A stretch of DNA of 6,701 bases from Desulfobacula sp. (lineage in GTDB: Bacteria > Desulfobacterota > Desulfobacteria > Desulfobacterales > Desulfobacteraceae). Each line of letters begins with the position of its first letter. The stretch's first letter is position 1. Positions 6,528 through 6,701 of the stretch are shown here, in pieces. Under the pieces are notes generated by a model. It was not told where the DNA came from and did no database searches. It saw only the letters and a program-made list of their open reading frames with translations. The position numbers were made by a program, and so were the translations under genes. The DNA is taken from the NCBI GenBank assembly GCA_023139225.1, contig JAGLNZ010000002.1, forward strand, positions 1 to 6,701, in the 5' to 3' direction.

Positions 6528-6701
6528 TTAAGGTTCCTGCATTTGGATTTCAAGGACAAGACCTTGTGTTTCAATTGTATCACCAGGATATATTTTTTTG
6601 CGTTTTCGTGTTTCAATGGTCCCATTTACTTTCACAAAACCATCAACAATCATAAATTTTGCTTCCCCGCCGCTTGATGCAAGGTTTTCAAATTTTAAAA
6701 T
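6528..6701 (-). CDS. S4-domain RNA-binding protein, C-terminal part, 5' truncated
   Basis: The - strand frame is open from the window's right edge to a TAA at 6528-6530, giving the last 57 residues. It reads LASSGGEAKFMIVDGFVKVNG, a classic S4 alpha-L RNA-binding fold, then TIETRKRKKIYPGDTIE. The S-GG-AK...G-V-VNG-ETR--KK--PGD pattern matches the small stand-alone S4 proteins (YbcJ/YaaA type, about 70 residues) that bind structured RNA, including rRNA. Little of the N-terminus should be missing. A stand-alone S4 protein is more likely than pseudouridine synthase or Hsp15, because the protein ends right after the domain. The chemoreceptor follows on the same strand after 301 bp and is probably independent. 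Confidence 0.85.
   Translation of the reverse strand: MLKFENLASSGGEAKFMIVDGFVKVNGTIETRKRKKIYPGDTIETQGLVLEIQMQEP

Noticed and set aside
6566..6617. Direct repeat GTGTTTCAAT at 6566 and 6608
   Set aside because: Both copies encode similar IET residues inside the S4-domain gene, so coding constraint and chance explain them.
6432..6677. 81-codon open frame on the + strand
   Set aside because: It runs antisense through the well-supported S4-domain gene, is hydrophobic without family features, and has no ribosome binding site.

Overview
The window is ordinary, AT-rich bacterial chromosome with seven protein-coding genes. Two of these are cut by the window edges. No RNA gene, mobile element or CRISPR array is visible. 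The mix of genes (acetoacetyl-CoA synthetase, non-haem ferritin, a Cache-type chemoreceptor, a His/Pro/Lys-rich lipoprotein, and a hypothetical protein of a kind common in marine anaerobes) fits a Gram-negative, motile anaerobe. My best guess is the Desulfobacterales/Desulfobacterota. That is inferred from protein style and composition, not from a marker gene.

Layout. Positions 1-621 (+) hold the C-terminal third of an acetoacetyl-CoA synthetase. A 91-bp gap follows, containing a large imperfect palindrome (631-682). Three genes on the + strand come next: a class I SAM methyltransferase (713-1549), a small lipoprotein (1595-2029) and ferritin (2057-2563). The gaps of 45 and 27 bp suggest co-transcription, at least of the last two. 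A strong stem-loop with T-tracts on both sides (2586-2635) ends this unit. It also serves the convergent hypothetical gene on the - strand (2653-3534). That gene diverges from a SpoU/TrmH-family RNA methyltransferase (3709-4512, +) across a 174-bp AT-rich region with A-tracts, a 15-nt palindrome and three evenly spaced copies of one decamer. The RNA methyltransferase converges with a methyl-accepting chemotaxis protein (4529-6226, -), leaving only 16 bp between stop codons. Upstream of the chemoreceptor lies about 300 bp without a gene, unusually rich in GCGA/TCGC words. Beyond it is the C-terminal end of a small S4-domain RNA-binding protein (6528-6701, -) that runs off the window.

How the genes relate. 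Only the lipoprotein-ferritin pair looks functionally suggestive: a histidine-rich envelope protein directly before an iron-storage protein. The others look like independent housekeeping or sensory genes. I found no convincing new multi-gene system. The points most worth checking are the GCGA/TCGC cluster before the chemoreceptor, the palindrome at 631-682, the lipoprotein-ferritin pair, the repeated decamer in the divergent promoter region, and the uncharacterised 293-residue protein.
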